DNA of 64,000 nucleotides from Bacteroidaceae bacterium (GTDB lineage Bacteria > Bacteroidota > Bacteroidia > Bacteroidales > Bacteroidaceae): assembly GCA_024398665.1 (NCBI GenBank), contig JAKSIS010000008.1, positions 1 through 64,000 of the forward strand. Direction: 5' to 3'. Position numbers and translations under genes: made by a program. Of the stretch, positions 61,857 to 64,000 are shown piece by piece. The number at the start of each line of letters is the position of its first letter. The first letter of the stretch is position 1. The notes under the pieces were generated by a model that searched no databases, was not told the DNA's origin, and worked only from the letters and a program-made list of their open reading frames with translations.

Positions 61857-64000
61857 ATGGGGGAACGAATAGACAACCTCCTTGTCCAGAAGGTCAAGGA
61901 AACGGCCGACGGCCACCTGCTCGATGTAATAAGAAACCACATAACCCTCTCTGAACCGCGCACCGGCCACACCTGGAAGGGTGACTGTCCGCTCTGCAGG
62001 GCTGAAGGGAAGTTCACGTTCGACACGGCAAAGGGCATCTTCATGTGCTGGTCATGCCAGGAAATGAAGGGTAACTCCGCTGTGACCTTCTTAATGAAGG
62101 GCATGGGCATGGACTTTCAGGCCGCCATACATGAGCTGGCCCGCCAGTTCTCCATTGATCTGGAGCCGCCCGCCAAAGTGCAGGACGTGGGGCGTACACC
62201 GAAGGCGGATGAACCGTTCTGTCACCGCATGCTTCTTTCATCCGGCCTTACGGAAAAGGATGTGGAGGCTAGCGTGTACTCGTCAACGGACACCTCCACA
62301 GTGTTCCATACAAGAACCTTCCGGGCGGGATCAGTGAACGAGTTCGATGAGATAGTGGACGGCGATGACGCCATCATCGAGTACTACGACCTTGACGGCC
62401 TTCCCGTCATCTACGAACGAAAGGACAAGAAACACTCCCAGCGTTCTGCCTCTGCCTATTTCCGCGTGCGCTGGCAGTATCCGGATGCCCATCTTGACCG
62501 TAACGGCAAGCCCTACAAGTACAAGTCCCCCGCCGGCAGCGGTACACCGATATACATTCCGGAAAGGATAAGGAAGATGTACAAGGAAAGGACCCCCATC
62601 CCCCGCCTCTTCATCCAGGAAGGGGAGAAGAAGGCTGAGAAGGCATCGAAGCACGGCATACCCTCCATTGCCGTCTCCGGCATCATGAACCTCGGCTATA
62701 GAGGCTCCCTTCCCGAGGATCTGGTGCGCATAATTCGTGACCTTCAGGTCCGCGAGGTGGTCTTCCTGATGGATGCCGACTGGAACGACCTCTCCCATGA
62801 AAAGCGCCTGAACGAGGACATAGCCAAGCGTCCCCGCAACTTCTTCTATGCCGCGAGGAACTACAAGGAGTACATGAGATCGCTAAAGAACCAGGAGCTC
62901 TATGTAGAGATATACATCGGCCACATAAACCGCATAGGTGACGATAAGGGCATAGACGACCTTCTTGCCGGCTCCCTCAAGGGCCACGAGGATGCCTTCA
63001 AAGAGGACCTTGACATGCTCATCAACACCAAGAGCCTTCAGGGCAAGTTCTCCACCCTCTACAAGATAACCTCATGGTCTGACCACAAGCTCGAAGAGAT
63101 CTGGGGCCTTGACTCAGTGGCCTCCTTTTCAAGGCTTCACAAGGAAGACCTGCAGGAGATGCCCGAGTTCCTCTTCGGCCGCCACAAGTACCGCATCAAC
63201 GAAAACGGCGACCCCGTCTCCGCCCAGCCCTTCGACGATGACGAGAAGTTCTGGGAGGAAAGGACCTACATCGACAGAAACGGCATCGAAAAGACCGATG
63301 TCAACTACTCTTACGTCAACGCAAGACGCTTCCTTCAGAACCGCGGCTTCGGACGTTACCGCCTTGACAACGGCACCTTCAATTACATACAGGTTGATCA
63401 CCCCTTCGTACGTAACATCCAGTCCTCAGATGCAAGGGACTTCGTCCTCCAGTTCGCAGAACTCAACTGCCCCACAAGAGTAATGGAACTCCTTCTCAAA
63501 GGTTCCGTCCAGTACCTTGGCCCCGACAAGCTCTCCATGCTCGCCTTCATAGAGCCCTCCTTCCTTGAGCCCCAGCGCGACTGCCAGCTGTTCTACTTCG
63601 AGAACTCCTGCTGGAAGGTAACAAGAGAACGTGTCGAGCAGCTCTCCTACTCCTCCATCAACCACCAGGTATGGCAGGAAAGAAGAAAGCACATACCCGC
63701 CAAATACCTCGGCCCCCTCCTGACCATCACCAAACAGGAAACGGAACAACCGGACACAGACACAACAAAAACAGACTACCTCGTCCAATTAACCGACCAA
63801 GGCAAGAACTGCCACTTCCTGCGCTTTCTCATCAACGCCTCCAACTTTGCCTGGCAAAAGAACCCGGATGACTACACCGAGGATGACGAACGTGACAACA
63901 CCCTTCATCTTCTTTCCAAACTCACGGCCATCGGCTACATGGCCATGGATGCCAAGGACCCCAACGTCGCCCGTGCAGTCATAGCCATGGACGGCCGCCA
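61857..64000 (+). CDS. Zinc-finger/TOPRIM DNA primase of a mobile element (3' end beyond window)
   Basis: At least 714 residues from MGERIDNLLVQ, open to the window edge. A CHC2-like zinc finger has four cysteines (CPLC at 44-47, CWSC at 64-67). A TOPRIM-like domain follows (IPRLFIQEGEKKAEKASKHGIPSIAVSGIMNLGY and VVFLMDADWND, about 255-330), as in DUF3854 primases. The later residues probably lead into a helicase domain that is not visible here. Such large primases serve replication of phages and integrative elements. Codon use differs from the core genes, with many CTC/CTT and TCC codons, which supports foreign origin. Confidence 0.85.
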   Translation, partial: MGERIDNLLVQKVKETADGHLLDVIRNHITLSEPRTGHTWKGDCPLCRAEGKFTFDTAKGIFMCWSCQEMKGNSAVTFLMKGMGMDFQAAIHELARQFSIDLEPPAKVQDVGRTPKADEPFCHRMLLSSGLTEKDVEASVYSSTDTSTVFHTRTFRAGSVNEFDEIVDGDDAIIEYYDLDGLPVIYERKDKKHSQRSASAYFRVRWQYPDAHLDRNGKPYKYKSPAGSGTPIYIPERIRKMYKERTPIPRLFIQEGEKKAEKASKHGIPSIAVSGIMNLGYRGSLPEDLVRIIRDLQVREVVFLMDADWNDLSHEKRLNEDIAKRPRNFFYAARNYKEYMRSLKNQELYVEIYIGHINRIGDDKGIDDLLAGSLKGHEDAFKEDLDMLINTKSLQGKFSTLYKITSWSDHKLEEIWGLDSVASFSRLHKEDLQEMPEFLFGRHKYRINENGDPVSAQPFDDDEKFWEERTYIDRNGIEKTDVNYSYVNARRFLQNRGFGRYRLDNGTFNYIQVDHPFVRNIQSSDARDFVLQFAELNCPTRVMELLLKGSVQYLGPDKLSMLAFIEPSFLEPQRDCQLFYFENSCWKVTRERVEQLSYSSINHQVWQERRKHIPAKYLGPLLTITKQETEQPDTDTTKTDYLVQLTDQGKNCHFLRFLINASNFAWQKNPDDYTEDDERDNTLHLLSKLTAIGYMAMDAKDPNVARAVIAMDGR

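Overview
The window is a chromosomal segment of a Bacteroidales bacterium, probably a gut Prevotella- or Muribaculaceae-like lineage. Three things in the sequence point there. Genes are repeatedly preceded by the Bacteroidetes sigma -7 element TAnnTTTG instead of a Shine-Dalgarno sequence. Many products belong to families largely confined to this phylum (DUF4954, DUF5606, DUF4199, DUF3276, DUF3127, DUF4835, the long NusB). Rho and DnaK have typical Bacteroidetes tails. The window holds no rRNA; it has one tRNA (Asp), a probable SRP RNA and a probable preQ1 riboswitch.

Left end (1-7.7 kb): an accessory region at the 3' end of dnaK. The last five codons plus stop of dnaK are repeated, with one mismatch, at 2520-2537. 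The 5.2 kb between the two copies carries a two-gene cassette: an AlbA_2/ATPase-domain regulator and a 961-residue TOTE-type primase-helicase with a degenerate PLD-like C-terminus. Beyond the distal repeat lie a second AlbA_2 protein, an XRE regulator and a truncated zinc-ribbon gene. Similar hairpins beside both repeats suggest tandem insertions of related elements. No integrase is visible.

Core (7.7-60.7 kb): dnaK and divergent recA; tex; an aquaporin; pgeF; a SIS isomerase with a DUF4954 beta-helix protein; the operon nusB-yajC-ybbR-coaE-DUF5606; a PUR-like protein; rplY-pth-S4 protein; pepT; SRP RNA; DUF4199-GT2-mntP-apbE; mfd; the polyamine transporter potABCD; a dolichyl-phosphate-mannose-synthase-like GT2 and plsC; dnaX; a divIC/ftsB-like protein; a lipoprotein; the queuosine-precursor transporter yhhQ behind a preQ1-like pseudoknot; a cytoplasmic PAS histidine kinase; a D-2-hydroxyacid dehydrogenase; tRNA-Asp; a GNAT enzyme, a GT2 and a membrane protein; recR and divergent engB; rho; a DUF3127 protein; and the overlapping series dnaN-exonuclease-coaBC/DUF4835-recN-rlmB-pseudoprotease/TPR.

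Right end (60.7-64 kb): the start of another mobile element, probably a prophage or integrative element. It has a leftward XRE repressor with paired operator-like repeats, a small rightward early protein, and a zinc-finger/TOPRIM primase that runs off the window.

The main points of interest are the TOTE cassette and its dnaK attachment site, an in-frame fusion of cytoplasmic CoaBC to the normally separate secreted DUF4835 protein, a 20-bp tandem repeat that supplies the stop codon of mfd, the preQ1-like switch, an unexplained structured intergenic region at 45.8-46.2 kb, and a trypsin-fold/TPR protein whose catalytic residues are replaced.
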